A DNA stretch of 44,224 bases from a virus. Shown here piece by piece: positions 29,856 through 37,185 of the stretch. Position numbers and translations under genes: made by a program. Numbering within the stretch: position 1 is the first letter of the stretch; every line of letters begins with the position of its first letter. Below the pieces are notes generated by a model. It was not told the DNA's origin. It ran no database searches and saw only the letters and a program-made list of their open reading frames with translations. The stretch covers positions 1 through 44,224 of the IMG/VR virus record IMGVR_UViG_3300037230_000043; one strand, written 5' to 3'.

Positions 29856-30026
29856 TCAGGGAAACGTTACACTGACACGAACCTTACCTTTGATTTTTAC
29901 TGGTGCCTGCCACAGTAAGCCAGGCACACGGCAATGGTCGGGTCTGATCCGACCACGAACGCGCCGTTGTTTTGGCTTGCGTGGACGCGCCCGAGACTCC
30001 TGTTGATCTAAATTCGGAAGCCTCAC
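29856..30026 (-). CDS. Possible small basic protein
   Basis: A GTG-started 56-codon frame overlaps the preceding gene as GTGA and encodes a K/R-rich product ending PVKIKGKVRVSVTFP. A competing frame in the same place encodes hydrophobic sequence but lacks a start codon. The region also holds two hairpins (GTGCCTG/CAGGCAC near 29904-29928 and TGGTCGG/CCGACCA near 29935-29955). Coding is uncertain. Confidence 0.3.
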   Translation of the reverse strand: MRLPNLDQQESRARPRKPKQRRVRGRIRPDHCRVPGLLWQAPVKIKGKVRVSVTFP

Positions 30027-30904
30027 ACCACCCCGAATAGATCCAGCCCGGCGAACGGCGCGCGCCCGTGCTTGTCTATGAGCCGTTTGCATTCCGCCTC
30101 CTGCCAGGGTTCGGCTTTGAGATCCAGATATTGCATGAGGTTCTGGTACGGCGCCCACCAGGTCTCTGGAGCTTTCTGGTATTGCCATCCCGCGGGCATG
30201 TCGTGTGGCGGCCGGCCGTGGATCGCCAACGAGTACATGTAATCGATTTCTGAAACCGGAAACTCCGGGAACTTCACGCGCTCGCTCATTTTGTAAAGAG
30301 CGTGCTTGGCGATCAGGCGTCGTTCGGTGACACCCCACAAGTGCATGATTCCGCCGTTGCCCTGCGAGACGGGTTTATACTGGCTCAGTAGCATGCCCTT
30401 GGGTTCGCGCTGGTGATGATCGTAAGCTCCAGAGCGCTCCGGCTTCCACCAGTACAATCGGCCGTCGTCCTCGAACGCGATTGAACCCCAGCGCCTTCCC
30501 CAGATTCCCGAGGTGTGGAACCGGTCGATTTCTGCGCGCATGTTGTAGAGCGGCAACTGCGTGATGGCAGCACTGTTCATAGCGTCGATAAGTTCGCGCG
30601 CGGGACTGTTGCCCGTCAGGATTTCGTCCGCGTCCACAATGGCAATATGGGTTGCTTTGTGAATCCGCGCCATCTCCAAGAGCGTTTGGCGATGCTGCAT
30701 CTCGGTCCACACCGTTTCCGGGTAGCTCACCACATGCACCCGGCCCGGGAAGTCGGCTTGCAGCTCGCCCAGGATGTCGCCCGTCCGGTCGGTTGATGCG
30801 TGGTTCCCGATACAGAGTTCATCGCACCACTGAAGCACCACGCGCGCGGAGAGACCAAGAATCCAGGCTTCGTTGCGGACCGGCATCGTCGCAATGAGCT
30901 TCAT
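30023..30904 (-). CDS. Glycosyltransferase, family 2-like
   Basis: The 293-residue protein starts MKLIATMPVRNEAWILG, a GT2-type N-terminal strand with the NE pair. It then shows NHASTDRTGDIL and IAIVDADEIL, a DxD-type metal/nucleotide-sugar site. The C-terminal half is aromatic-rich (MHLWGVTERRLI). It is predicted to transfer a sugar from a nucleotide donor. The acceptor is unknown; position suggests virion protein, DNA or host surface glycan. Its ATG overlaps the upstream stop by four bases. Confidence 0.75.
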   Translation of the reverse strand: MKLIATMPVRNEAWILGLSARVVLQWCDELCIGNHASTDRTGDILGELQADFPGRVHVVSYPETVWTEMQHRQTLLEMARIHKATHIAIVDADEILTGNSPARELIDAMNSAAITQLPLYNMRAEIDRFHTSGIWGRRWGSIAFEDDGRLYWWKPERSGAYDHHQREPKGMLLSQYKPVSQGNGGIMHLWGVTERRLIAKHALYKMSERVKFPEFPVSEIDYMYSLAIHGRPPHDMPAGWQYQKAPETWWAPYQNLMQYLDLKAEPWQEAECKRLIDKHGRAPFAGLDLFGVV

Positions 30905-31590
30905 AGGCGCTTGGCCACGATGCAGGTTTGATCCGTCTGTCCTGGATCATAGGCGAACCATTCCGGAGAATTTGTCAGTTTACAGCCGAGCGCCCATGCT
31001 ATTACGCTGAGCGCGGTCTGGTCGTGCCGATGTCCACGAACGTCCGGCGGCCCGCATGGAGCCCGCCTCGGATTGTCGTAATACTTCGGCCCATTCTTCC
31101 AGGGTCCGCAGAAGGCTTTCGTTTGTGCGAGGCGGAAATACTCCGAGAGGATTGCCCGCCCGATCGGCTGCATCAGATCCAGCCCAATGACGCCGCCGAC
31201 CACGTGCGGAATAATCCGATTCAGCGCCCGCGCCGCCTCGGTGGTTTCGCCGAATAAATCTGGATACGCGGAATCCGCGGTCCACTCGTAATTGGAGAAC
31301 CCGTTATTCCCGATGTAATACCCGTCGCGCTCGATTTTCGCCCACAGATCCGACAATGACCTGGGACCCGGAATCATACAGGAGTCGAGCCACAGCAGCG
31401 ACGTGAAGCCCATGTCGGCCGCTTCCTGCAACGCGTAAGCCTTGAACGCGTAGGGCACGTCCTGATGCTTCGGACAGCCATGCGGCGTCATGGTCGAAGT
31501 GAGAAGTGCAGCGTCTTTGAACCCCGCGCGCAGCCGGTCGATTCCGCGCGCGAAAGATCCGGTGCCGACGCTTACGATAGCTCTGAACAT
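30901..31590 (-). CDS. Glycosyltransferase-like protein
   Basis: The 229-residue protein has FTSLLWLDSCMIPG (an LDS in place of DxD) and VVGGVIGLDL. It ends with HRHDQTALSVIAWALG, a segment typical of nucleotide-diphospho-sugar transferases where DQ lies in the acceptor region. It overlaps neighbours on both sides and belongs to the glycan cassette. The exact family is uncertain because the metal motif is atypical. Confidence 0.6.
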   Translation of the reverse strand: MFRAIVSVGTGSFARGIDRLRAGFKDAALLTSTMTPHGCPKHQDVPYAFKAYALQEAADMGFTSLLWLDSCMIPGPRSLSDLWAKIERDGYYIGNNGFSNYEWTADSAYPDLFGETTEAARALNRIIPHVVGGVIGLDLMQPIGRAILSEYFRLAQTKAFCGPWKNGPKYYDNPRRAPCGPPDVRGHRHDQTALSVIAWALGCKLTNSPEWFAYDPGQTDQTCIVAKRL

Positions 31591-31871
31591 TCCTGCTTCT
31601 CCATTTCGATTCCCACTAATACGCCATACGCGAACGCCGTCATAAAGACGTCATCGACCGTGCAAACGCCGCCGACTGCCTGGAGTATCAACGAAGACAC
31701 AAGAGATTTGACGGCCGGATCATGCGCTATCTGAACGATTAAATCCTGGTAACGCTCCTGAATCCTGGCAACGTGTTCGGTCGCTTCTTTCGACAGGTTC
31801 CCTGTCGCCAACTGCATCGGGGACTGCTTCGGCCCGTAAAACATCGCGCACGCCTCTTCGAAGGTTTTCAT
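31572..31871 (-). CDS. Small helical protein within glycan cassette
   Basis: The 99-residue helical protein starts MKTFEEACAMFYGPKQSP, with a hydrophobic C-terminal half (DDVFMTAFAYGVLVGIEM). The ATG at 31871 overlaps the FkbM-type methyltransferase stop by ATGA, so it is preferred over an ATG four codons upstream. It also overlaps the next gene by 19 bases. Function is unknown. Confidence 0.55.
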   Translation of the reverse strand: MKTFEEACAMFYGPKQSPMQLATGNLSKEATEHVARIQERYQDLIVQIAHDPAVKSLVSSLILQAVGGVCTVDDVFMTAFAYGVLVGIEMEKQECSELS

Positions 31872-32452
31872 TTGCGCACCCACACCGCGTTACACCCGTT
31901 GGCGTACGTCAGATTGTAGAACCGCGTAGCCGCCGCGCTCATCTCATCCATGCGTCTGTCGATTTCGACGCAGAAGCAACACGGCTGCCAGCCCATTCTG
32001 AGTATCTCCAGGAACAAGTCGACGCTCTGCCCTTCCGCGTCGATGTTGATAAAGTCGAAGCCGCCCCAGCGTCGGGCGATGTATTCCGGCGTGATGGTCG
32101 GGACTTCCAAGGACCCGTGAAACTTCGTGGCATCTTTCCACTTTTCGTACTCCGCGTCCAGAACTGTGGACACGGCATCATCCGTGATGTGGAACTGCAC
32201 GAGCATTTGCTCGAGCCCGACGGCCGCCTGGACAAGCTGGATGCGCGGCTCGTTGCCGTACTCGCCCAGAAGTTGGAGCATCGGGCCTGGCGACGGCTCG
32301 ATCATGACGCCAGACCAGCCCAATTCGAACAGGGCGCGCGTGTTGCTCAGCTGCTTCGCGTTCCATGCTCCGATGTCGAGGAAGCGCCCGTTCGTCTTGT
32401 CTTCAGGAAAGGCTTCGAGGATGTATTTCTCTTCTTCAGATTGGGAGTACAT
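31868..32452 (-). CDS. FkbM-type SAM-dependent methyltransferase
   Basis: The 194-residue protein has NGRFLDIGAWNAKQL (SAM-binding motif I, about residues 21-35), VMIEPSPGP (acidic residue after strand 2) and FDFINIDAEGQ (about 133-143). These match FkbM/Methyltransf_21 enzymes, which commonly O-methylate sugars. The placement among glycosyltransferases fits methylation of the attached glycan. Its ATG overlaps the micro-gene stop as TAATG, with AGAGG eight bases upstream. Confidence 0.8.
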   Translation of the reverse strand: MYSQSEEEKYILEAFPEDKTNGRFLDIGAWNAKQLSNTRALFELGWSGVMIEPSPGPMLQLLGEYGNEPRIQLVQAAVGLEQMLVQFHITDDAVSTVLDAEYEKWKDATKFHGSLEVPTITPEYIARRWGGFDFINIDAEGQSVDLFLEILRMGWQPCCFCVEIDRRMDEMSAAATRFYNLTYANGCNAVWVRK

Positions 32453-32529
32453 TACGAGTGCCTCTGGAAATACACCGTGTGAAGCGATGAGTAAGCCCGC
32501 TGCGCAATCATTTCAAGAGAAGCAATCAT
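32452..32529 (-). CDS. 25-residue micro-gene bridging two glycan genes
   Basis: The frame starts MIASLEMIAQRAYSSLH and ends in FQRHS. Its ATG overlaps the stop of the upstream glycosyltransferase (ATATGA). Its stop overlaps the start of the methyltransferase (TAATG). Overlap at both ends fills the only gap in the cassette exactly. This suggests it is translated, at least to couple the two genes. A structural role for the peptide is unknown. Confidence 0.5.
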   Translation of the reverse strand: MIASLEMIAQRAYSSLHTVYFQRHS

Positions 32530-33257
32530 ATCGGCTCATGACCCGGAAACCCTTTCTGTTTTCGCGCTTCGAATACCTGCTTAAATTTGTTCATTTCAGC
32601 GTTTGCCTTTTCAAGGAACTTTGGCATGTCCGAGAGCTTTCCTTGCCGGCCCCAGTGATTATGGAACTGCGTTAGGTCTCGACGCTGCCACAGCACACCC
32701 ATCTTCAGCGCGACTTCCTGAAGCTCTTCGTCCGGGTACATGTGCGTGTACTCCGGCCACAGTGGACCCTTTCCGCCGTACATTCGCTTTGCGAACTCGC
32801 GCCCGATCCACGCCGACCCGCAGACTCGATCGATGTAGGCGCCGCGGTTCTCGCCGAACCGCTGACGGGATGCCGGTGAATCTCCCCAGCGATCGCCGGT
32901 TGGTTGCATGACGCCGAAGGTCACATAATCGCCGCCCACCACAAATCCCGGATGTTCGAAGAAATATTCTCGGCACTCGCGCGCAATTTCTTCGGCTGAG
33001 TGATTTGGGTCAGGCTCGACGTCATCGCCACCGATGACGAACCATTCCGCGTTCGGGTCGACTTCCAGCGCGTGCCTGACTAGCTCATTAACGGCAACGG
33101 CGTAACCTGGATACTTACCGTGGAGGTTCGCACCTGGAACGTTATCGGCCTCGTCGCGCCACAAAGCCATGAGATAGCCGCGCGACGCCCACTTTTCGAA
33201 CCACGCGCGCACCTGCTCAACAGGCCGTGCCGATGGCACACACACCCAAACACTCAT
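32526..33257 (-). CDS. Glycosyltransferase-like protein, GT-A fold
   Basis: The 243-residue protein starts MSVWVCVPSARPVEQVRAWF. It contains WFVIGGDDVEPDPN (DxD-type site), VVGGDYVTFGVMQP, SAWIGREFAKRM, and YPDEELQEVALKMG near the end. This order fits GT-A glycosyltransferases. AGGAGG lies eight bases before the ATG, and the ATG overlaps the upstream stop. Upstream in-frame sequence is a shadow of the neighbouring gene. It is likely to act with the adjacent GT2. Confidence 0.65.
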   Translation of the reverse strand: MSVWVCVPSARPVEQVRAWFEKWASRGYLMALWRDEADNVPGANLHGKYPGYAVAVNELVRHALEVDPNAEWFVIGGDDVEPDPNHSAEEIARECREYFFEHPGFVVGGDYVTFGVMQPTGDRWGDSPASRQRFGENRGAYIDRVCGSAWIGREFAKRMYGGKGPLWPEYTHMYPDEELQEVALKMGVLWQRRDLTQFHNHWGRQGKLSDMPKFLEKANAEMNKFKQVFEARKQKGFPGHEPI

Positions 33258-34000
33258 CCGAGAATCCTCCTGACTCTTTCGTCCCACTCTGGAACTCGTT
33301 TCCAGGTTATCGGTGTTCCTTGATGCTTGACGTGGTGCTCCAGGTTGTAAGCGTGTCTCGATGCGTTGCCCGCGTGGATGCGCGCGATCATGCGCGGTTC
33401 GTCCTGCACCGATGGAACCGTTTTGACGTTCAACCCCTTCAGCCATGGGCCGTATTCGGAGCCGCCTTGCGGGCCTGGTGCGTCTGCGAATTTCTGTTTC
33501 TCCCAGGTCTTCCGCCAGTAGCAGAGCGAGGTTCCCAGCGCTGGCACAACCCCCGGAATGACCGTGTAGAGCCACGCTTGCCCATCGCGACCGATTCCGG
33601 CGCTTCGCCAGAACAGCATATCGTTATACCCGACCACATCCGCGCCGCTTGTTTGCAAAAGCTCGACTTGCTCCGCGATGCGGTTTGGGTGATTGTGATC
33701 ATCATCGTCCCAGTGCACGAAGATTTCCGGATTTATCGAATCTATCGCGCACTCGGCCGCGTCGTTGCGAAGCTCGCCTATTGTCACGCCCTCGACTGGC
33801 CCGATGATGCACGGCTCGTGAAGTTGCGAAGATGTATCAAGCGCCTCGGGGTCTTCGAGCAGTGGCCCACGCGGAGCAGTGTTCCAAACCAGCAGCCGCT
33901 TCTTCTCATACGTTTGTGCTCTGAAGCATTCGACCGCTTTCCGGGCCAGTTCCGGGCGGTCTCGGGTTAACATGATGGCGCAGACGGTGGGTTCGCTCAC
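33254..34000 (-). CDS. Glycosyltransferase family 2
   Basis: The 248-residue product starts (GTG) SEPTVCAIMLTRDRPELARK, a standard GT2 N terminus. It has GVTIGELRNDAAE and a four-aspartate metal site (VHWDDDDHNHPN), then AWLYTVIPGVVPALG. The GTG at 34000 has an AGGAG site eight bases upstream. An ATG at 34060, 20 codons earlier, lies eight bases after TATAGT and would give a leaderless message. It is the first gene of the glycan cassette and lies directly behind operator site 5. Confidence 0.75.
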   Translation of the reverse strand: MSEPTVCAIMLTRDRPELARKAVECFRAQTYEKKRLLVWNTAPRGPLLEDPEALDTSSQLHEPCIIGPVEGVTIGELRNDAAECAIDSINPEIFVHWDDDDHNHPNRIAEQVELLQTSGADVVGYNDMLFWRSAGIGRDGQAWLYTVIPGVVPALGTSLCYWRKTWEKQKFADAPGPQGGSEYGPWLKGLNVKTVPSVQDEPRMIARIHAGNASRHAYNLEHHVKHQGTPITWKRVPEWDERVRRILG

Positions 34001-34068
34001 GCTACTATCTCCTTGAGCTCCTTGATTTGCGCTTCGACGATGGGTTTGTGGTTTTGGCATACCGCGTC

Positions 34069-34092
34069 ACTATATCACATCGTCGCACGTAC
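34069..34092 (-). promoter_or_regulatory. Promoter with variant operator GTACGTGC, site 5
   Basis: On the minus strand GAGTACGTGCGACG (palindrome core 34085-34092, one base off GCACGTGC) is followed ten bases later by TATAGT (34069-34074). An ATG comes eight bases after that. The surroundings match sites 3 and 7 (GAGCACGTGCGAC). No good -35 is seen. It should drive the glycan cassette. Confidence 0.55.
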
Positions 34093-34278
34093 TCAGGAAG
34101 CGGGTTCTTTCAGTTTGGTACTTTTTATCTTGATCGGGCGAAATTCCGCGCACCAGTCGTCTTTGTGTTTGTCCACCACTGCATTTGGAAAGCGTCGACA
34201 GATTCCGTACGCCGCCGGATTAAACGGGCCGGTGTTCGGCTTGAAGCATTCGCAGGTCGCACAGGTTGGCCCAGGCAT
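34093..34278 (-). CDS. Small cysteine-rich zinc-binding protein
   Basis: The 61-residue protein has CATCECFKP and GICRRFPNAV, then DWCAEFRP. This four- to five-cysteine layout with a WCxEF segment is common among small phage and plasmid proteins. It probably binds zinc. It lies immediately after the large terminase and ends just before operator site 5. Function is unknown. Confidence 0.65.
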   Translation of the reverse strand: MPGPTCATCECFKPNTGPFNPAAYGICRRFPNAVVDKHKDDWCAEFRPIKIKSTKLKEPAS

Positions 34279-34291
34279 GCTGTTCAGCCTA

Positions 34292-36595
34292 TCAGAAGCG
34301 CGAAATCACGACACGGTCATTCCCGAATAGCGCTCTGGTCGTTACGACCTGATCCGGATCGAGCAGTAATTCGTACACCGCCCACACCAGCGCATCCATC
34401 CGATCCGGCGACTTCCCAGAGATTCCAGGAACGAAGCTACACATTTGCTGCTCGAGCTCCGGGAAGTTCCCGACATGATGCACTCGGCCCTGCTCGTAAA
34501 GCGCCGCCACTGGTTCAGCTCGGACCGATTTCCCGCGCGAAGCCCGCACCGCATGAAACGGCGCGTTCGGTGAGACGGCCCGGATATTCATTTCCACCAA
34601 GTCGCCGCCGTTGTTCACCTCGCCCACGATTTTATCGGCCTTGTGCCGGTTGAACGCCGCGACCGCGACGCGCGCCCATTGGAGCGGAGATTCTTTGCAG
34701 GTCAAATCCTCGATCACGATTACATGGGCCGTATCGGTGAGCGCCGCGACCACAATGCCAGTATCGTCCGAGTTCTCGCCGGCCGTCACTGCTGGGTCGA
34801 TCGCTACGACGATTCTGACGAGCTGGTCCCACTTGATTTCTCTGAGCTTGATTTTGTAGGCGTCGATCAGTATTTGAGTCCACAGCGCTCCTGGAACATC
34901 ATCGAGCAACTCCGCATCGAGCTCCTGCCTGCCGATTCTGGTTCCTTCGTATTTCCGAATGATGGAGTCGAAAAACGCCGGCGCCAGGTTCGCCCGGTTC
35001 TCGTAGCTCGACGCCCGGGTAACTACGGTATGCGGATCCGCGATGATGTCGATCAGAAGTTTGATCGGCTTCGGCGTGGTGGTGATGATTCCTCGCGGGT
35101 CGTCTCCAAGCCGGAACCCGAACATCAGGTTGTCCCATGCCTCTTGACCGAAACGCCAGGCGGCCAGCTCATCCGCCCAGAAATGATCGCAATTGTGAAC
35201 AAGGGTTCCATTTGCGAAGAACTCGTGTTCGCCCTCAATCTGGAGATCGTATACGGGGATTCGCCGACTTAAGGCTTCTACGGATGCGATTCTTGCCATG
35301 GAAATCAACGGCACATTTTCTGGAGCAGAACCGCGCGTTCGTTCGCAAGCTGACGAAACTCCCGCCGCAGTGACCGCAAACAACGCCCCTTCGCTCAAGT
35401 GTTCCGCTACGGGCTGCCGCTGCCTGCTGATTGCAAGATCGTCCACAATATCTCTGTGCGCGCTTGATCGCAACGAAGGGACCGCCGCACTGCTGGCACA
35501 TTCGATTCTCGCCACTGAATTTGATGTCGCGCGCCTGGTCGATACACCGCTCAGAACAGTACGCGGACGGTCGCCGCGCTCCGCTTCGATAGCTTCCTCC
35601 GCACACGCAGCACCTAAGCTCCCTAGTCGCGACTCGAAGCGCTCGATTCCGTGCCGTTGCCAGAATAGAACCGGCAGTCGCGCGCGCTTGGTGTGGAGCC
35701 AGTTTTTCCCGGCAATGGATGCGGTTATGCTCTGAACTGCTGAGCAGTTGCAGGTTTTCGATTCGATTATTGTGGATATCTCCGTCAATGTGATGAATGT
35801 GGTGGTTTGGCGGAATTGGCCCTTTTGCTGCCGCCCACACTTCGCGGTGCAAGAGTAGCCGGGTCTGGTAGTAACTGCCTCCAGGTTTCTTGTGCCACGT
35901 CTTTCCGTCCCACTCGATACAGGCGTCACACATACCCGGTGATCTCCTGTCGCAACTATACTTCGTCCGTCCAGAAGTTTCAAGCGAAATACATCAGCGC
36001 TCGAACTTGTCATCCTTGAACGAATGACGCGCCGCGCGCCAGCCCGCGTCATCACATATTCGCCTTCTAAGACCACGGCTATCGGCTTTTCACTTCCATC
36101 GGCCATCAAGACGCGGGTGTCGCCGGAGACACACTGTGGGCCTCTCAAACGCTCTGGCTCATCGGCCGAGAACAGATGCGCCGTCGCGCCCGTCGAGAAC
36201 GTTACGAGGCGCTTTGATGGTTCGTACAGTGGCCGTTTCTCGGGAGGAAAACAGTTCAGGAGTCCGGATTCTCCCTGCACCATGACGTCCCGGACGTCGC
36301 CCGCGGTCGATCCGACCAGATGAATGATGCGCGCGCCTTCGTCTACGTACTCGCGGATCGCTTCGGCGCCAGTGCGCGTTTTTCCGAATCCGCGGCCGGC
36401 TTGCACCAGCCAGTAGCGCCAGTCTCCTAGAGGTCGGATTTGATTCTTGCGGGCTTTGTAGCCTCGCCAGGTGTACAGCAGCTCACGTTGCTGCTGCTCC
36501 GTCAGCCCGCTCAGAACTTCCCGTCTCTCGCCTTCGCTCAAGGATGCGAGCAATTCCTCGTTCGAGCTGTTCGACTGGAGATATTGCAATTTCAA
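34292..36595 (-). CDS. terL: Large terminase subunit with intein
   Basis: The 767-residue reading frame holds terminase residues 1-154, an intein (155-468) and terminase residues 469-767; splicing gives 453 residues, normal for TerL. The ATPase Walker A is QAGRGFGKT (65-73) and Walker B is HFWADELAAW, just after the intein. The nuclease domain shows VVAIDPAVTAG, EVNNGGDLVEMN and PDRMDALVWAVYEL. It translocates DNA into the prohead through portal. The start is TTG at 36595 or, better spaced from GGGGA, TTG at 36589. The N terminus overlaps terS by about 113 bases. Confidence 0.92.
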   Translation of the reverse strand: MKLQYLQSNSSNEELLASLSEGERREVLSGLTEQQQRELLYTWRGYKARKNQIRPLGDWRYWLVQAGRGFGKTRTGAEAIREYVDEGARIIHLVGSTAGDVRDVMVQGESGLLNCFPPEKRPLYEPSKRLVTFSTGATAHLFSADEPERLRGPQCVSGDTRVLMADGSEKPIAVVLEGEYVMTRAGARRVIRSRMTSSSADVFRLKLLDGRSIVATGDHRVCVTPVSSGTERRGTRNLEAVTTRPGYSCTAKCGRQQKGQFRQTTTFITLTEISTIIESKTCNCSAVQSITASIAGKNWLHTKRARLPVLFWQRHGIERFESRLGSLGAACAEEAIEAERGDRPRTVLSGVSTRRATSNSVARIECASSAAVPSLRSSAHRDIVDDLAISRQRQPVAEHLSEGALFAVTAAGVSSACERTRGSAPENVPLISMARIASVEALSRRIPVYDLQIEGEHEFFANGTLVHNCDHFWADELAAWRFGQEAWDNLMFGFRLGDDPRGIITTTPKPIKLLIDIIADPHTVVTRASSYENRANLAPAFFDSIIRKYEGTRIGRQELDAELLDDVPGALWTQILIDAYKIKLREIKWDQLVRIVVAIDPAVTAGENSDDTGIVVAALTDTAHVIVIEDLTCKESPLQWARVAVAAFNRHKADKIVGEVNNGGDLVEMNIRAVSPNAPFHAVRASRGKSVRAEPVAALYEQGRVHHVGNFPELEQQMCSFVPGISGKSPDRMDALVWAVYELLLDPDQVVTTRALFGNDRVVISRF
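35235..35933 (-). CDS. HNH homing endonuclease nested in the intein in another frame
   Basis: The 232-residue product has HREVWAAAKGPIPPN followed by HHIHHIDGDIHNNRIENLQ, an HNH_3-type catalytic motif. Three zinc-finger-like repeats of the CxxCGG...CSxxC type follow (CCVCGG, CQQCGG, CGHCGG). Its frame differs from the terminase/intein frame, which stays open throughout. AGGAG lies ten bases before the ATG, and a TTGAAA-N17-TATAGT promoter lies just upstream. Its 3' end overlaps intein block F. It probably makes the double-strand break that spreads the intein. Confidence 0.88.
   Translation of the reverse strand: MCDACIEWDGKTWHKKPGGSYYQTRLLLHREVWAAAKGPIPPNHHIHHIDGDIHNNRIENLQLLSSSEHNRIHCREKLAPHQARATAGSILATARNRALRVATRELRCCVCGGSYRSGARRPSAYCSERCIDQARDIKFSGENRMCQQCGGPFVAIKRAQRYCGRSCNQQAAAARSGTLERRGVVCGHCGGSFVSLRTNARFCSRKCAVDFHGKNRIRRSLKSANPRIRSPD
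35955..35983 (-). promoter_or_regulatory. Promoter for the nested HNH gene
   Basis: On the minus strand TTGAAA (35978-35983), an exact 17-base spacer and TATAGT (35955-35960) give a near-consensus promoter. It starts transcription about 15 bases before the ATG at 35933 and directly before AGGAG. These bases also encode intein residues (FRLKLLDGRSIV), so the promoter is embedded in coding sequence. Confidence 0.6.
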
Positions 36596-36881
36596 GTTCC
36601 CCGTGCGGACCGGAACCCAGTAGCTTGATTTCCTCAGCCGACTTGTATCCGTTCCGGTTCAGAATATCCTGTGCCACCGCAACCGCAACCCGCACGTCTT
36701 TCTTTTGGCCCAGCGCTCGCGTCAGCACCCCGATTGCCGGATCTACCAGAGCCGCAAGTCTCAATGCTGCCGATCGCTTGACCTGGGGAGCGGCCCCGCC
36801 GTGCATCGTACAAACTTTGCCGCCGGCGATTGCGTGGCGTCTGCACTGGTTACCGCTTCGCGCGTGAGCTGAGCACTGCAT
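36483..36881 (-). CDS. terS: Small terminase subunit
   Basis: The 132-residue protein starts MQCSAHARSGNQCRRHAI, continues GGKVCTMHGGAAPQVKR, and has a helical centre and basic tail. The Cys/His cluster ending in MHGGxAPQVK is typical of a group of TerS proteins that recognise DNA and stimulate TerL. It lies directly upstream of terL and overlaps it by more than 100 bases in another frame. Confidence 0.75.
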   Translation of the reverse strand: MQCSAHARSGNQCRRHAIAGGKVCTMHGGAAPQVKRSAALRLAALVDPAIGVLTRALGQKKDVRVAVAVAQDILNRNGYKSAEEIKLLGSGPHGELEIAISPVEQLERGIARILERRRETGSSERADGAAAT

Positions 36882-36909
36882 TTATCACAGGTTACCTATT
36901 TCCATGGGG

Positions 36910-37185
36910 TTACGCTATCTTTCCGGTTTCTCTGGCGTATTCCATCCGCCGGTCGGATTGCGGCTGGGTTCGTTTCATCGGGCGAAGCGTGCGTAACCGC
37001 CTGACTTTGTTACACATGACCGCAAGCGCGTCTGGATCAACACCTTCCGGCTTCGGGTCCCAGAAATCAGACACCTGCAGAGGTGGCTTCCGCTTCCTCC
37101 AGTCCAAGGGGAGTTGTTCAAGCCGCATATCCGGCCACCCGGCTTTGATGGCTTGCTCGAGTTCGCTCATCTCTGGGAGGCTCAT
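36910..37185 (-). CDS. Small hypothetical protein upstream of terS
   Basis: The 91-residue protein starts MSLPEMSELEQAIKAGWPDM and contains QVSDFWDPKPEGVDPDAL. It is basic toward the end (RRLRTLRPMKRTQ). The ATG at 37185 overlaps the previous stop as ATGA, so the longer frame is a shadow. No family is recognised. Position between replication-type and packaging genes gives no clear role. Confidence 0.55.
   Translation of the reverse strand: MSLPEMSELEQAIKAGWPDMRLEQLPLDWRKRKPPLQVSDFWDPKPEGVDPDALAVMCNKVRRLRTLRPMKRTQPQSDRRMEYARETGKIA

Larger units (their letters stand above)
35192..36133 (-). mobile_element. Intein in terminase, carrying a nested out-of-frame HNH gene
   Basis: The inserted 314 residues begin with CVSGDTRVLMADGS (block A, Cys1) and include the block B-like ATGDHRV. 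They end with VYDLQIEGEHEFFANGTLVHN (blocks F and G, terminal HN), followed by Cys as +1 residue. Insertion is between RGPQ and CDHFWADE. Between block B and block F the in-frame sequence is not protein-like; it is the shadow of an HNH endonuclease in another frame. The splicing blocks of about 70 N-terminal and 37 C-terminal residues look intact. Confidence 0.92.

Noticed and set aside
29904-29955. tRNA or terminator in the gap before portal
   Set aside because: Two hairpins are present but there is no cloverleaf or CCA arrangement, and the T-run is on the wrong side for a minus-strand terminator.
31199-31206. CACGTG-like operator in coding sequence
   Set aside because: The octamer is CCACGTGC, not the full palindrome. 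It lies inside a glycosyltransferase gene and has no adjacent -10.
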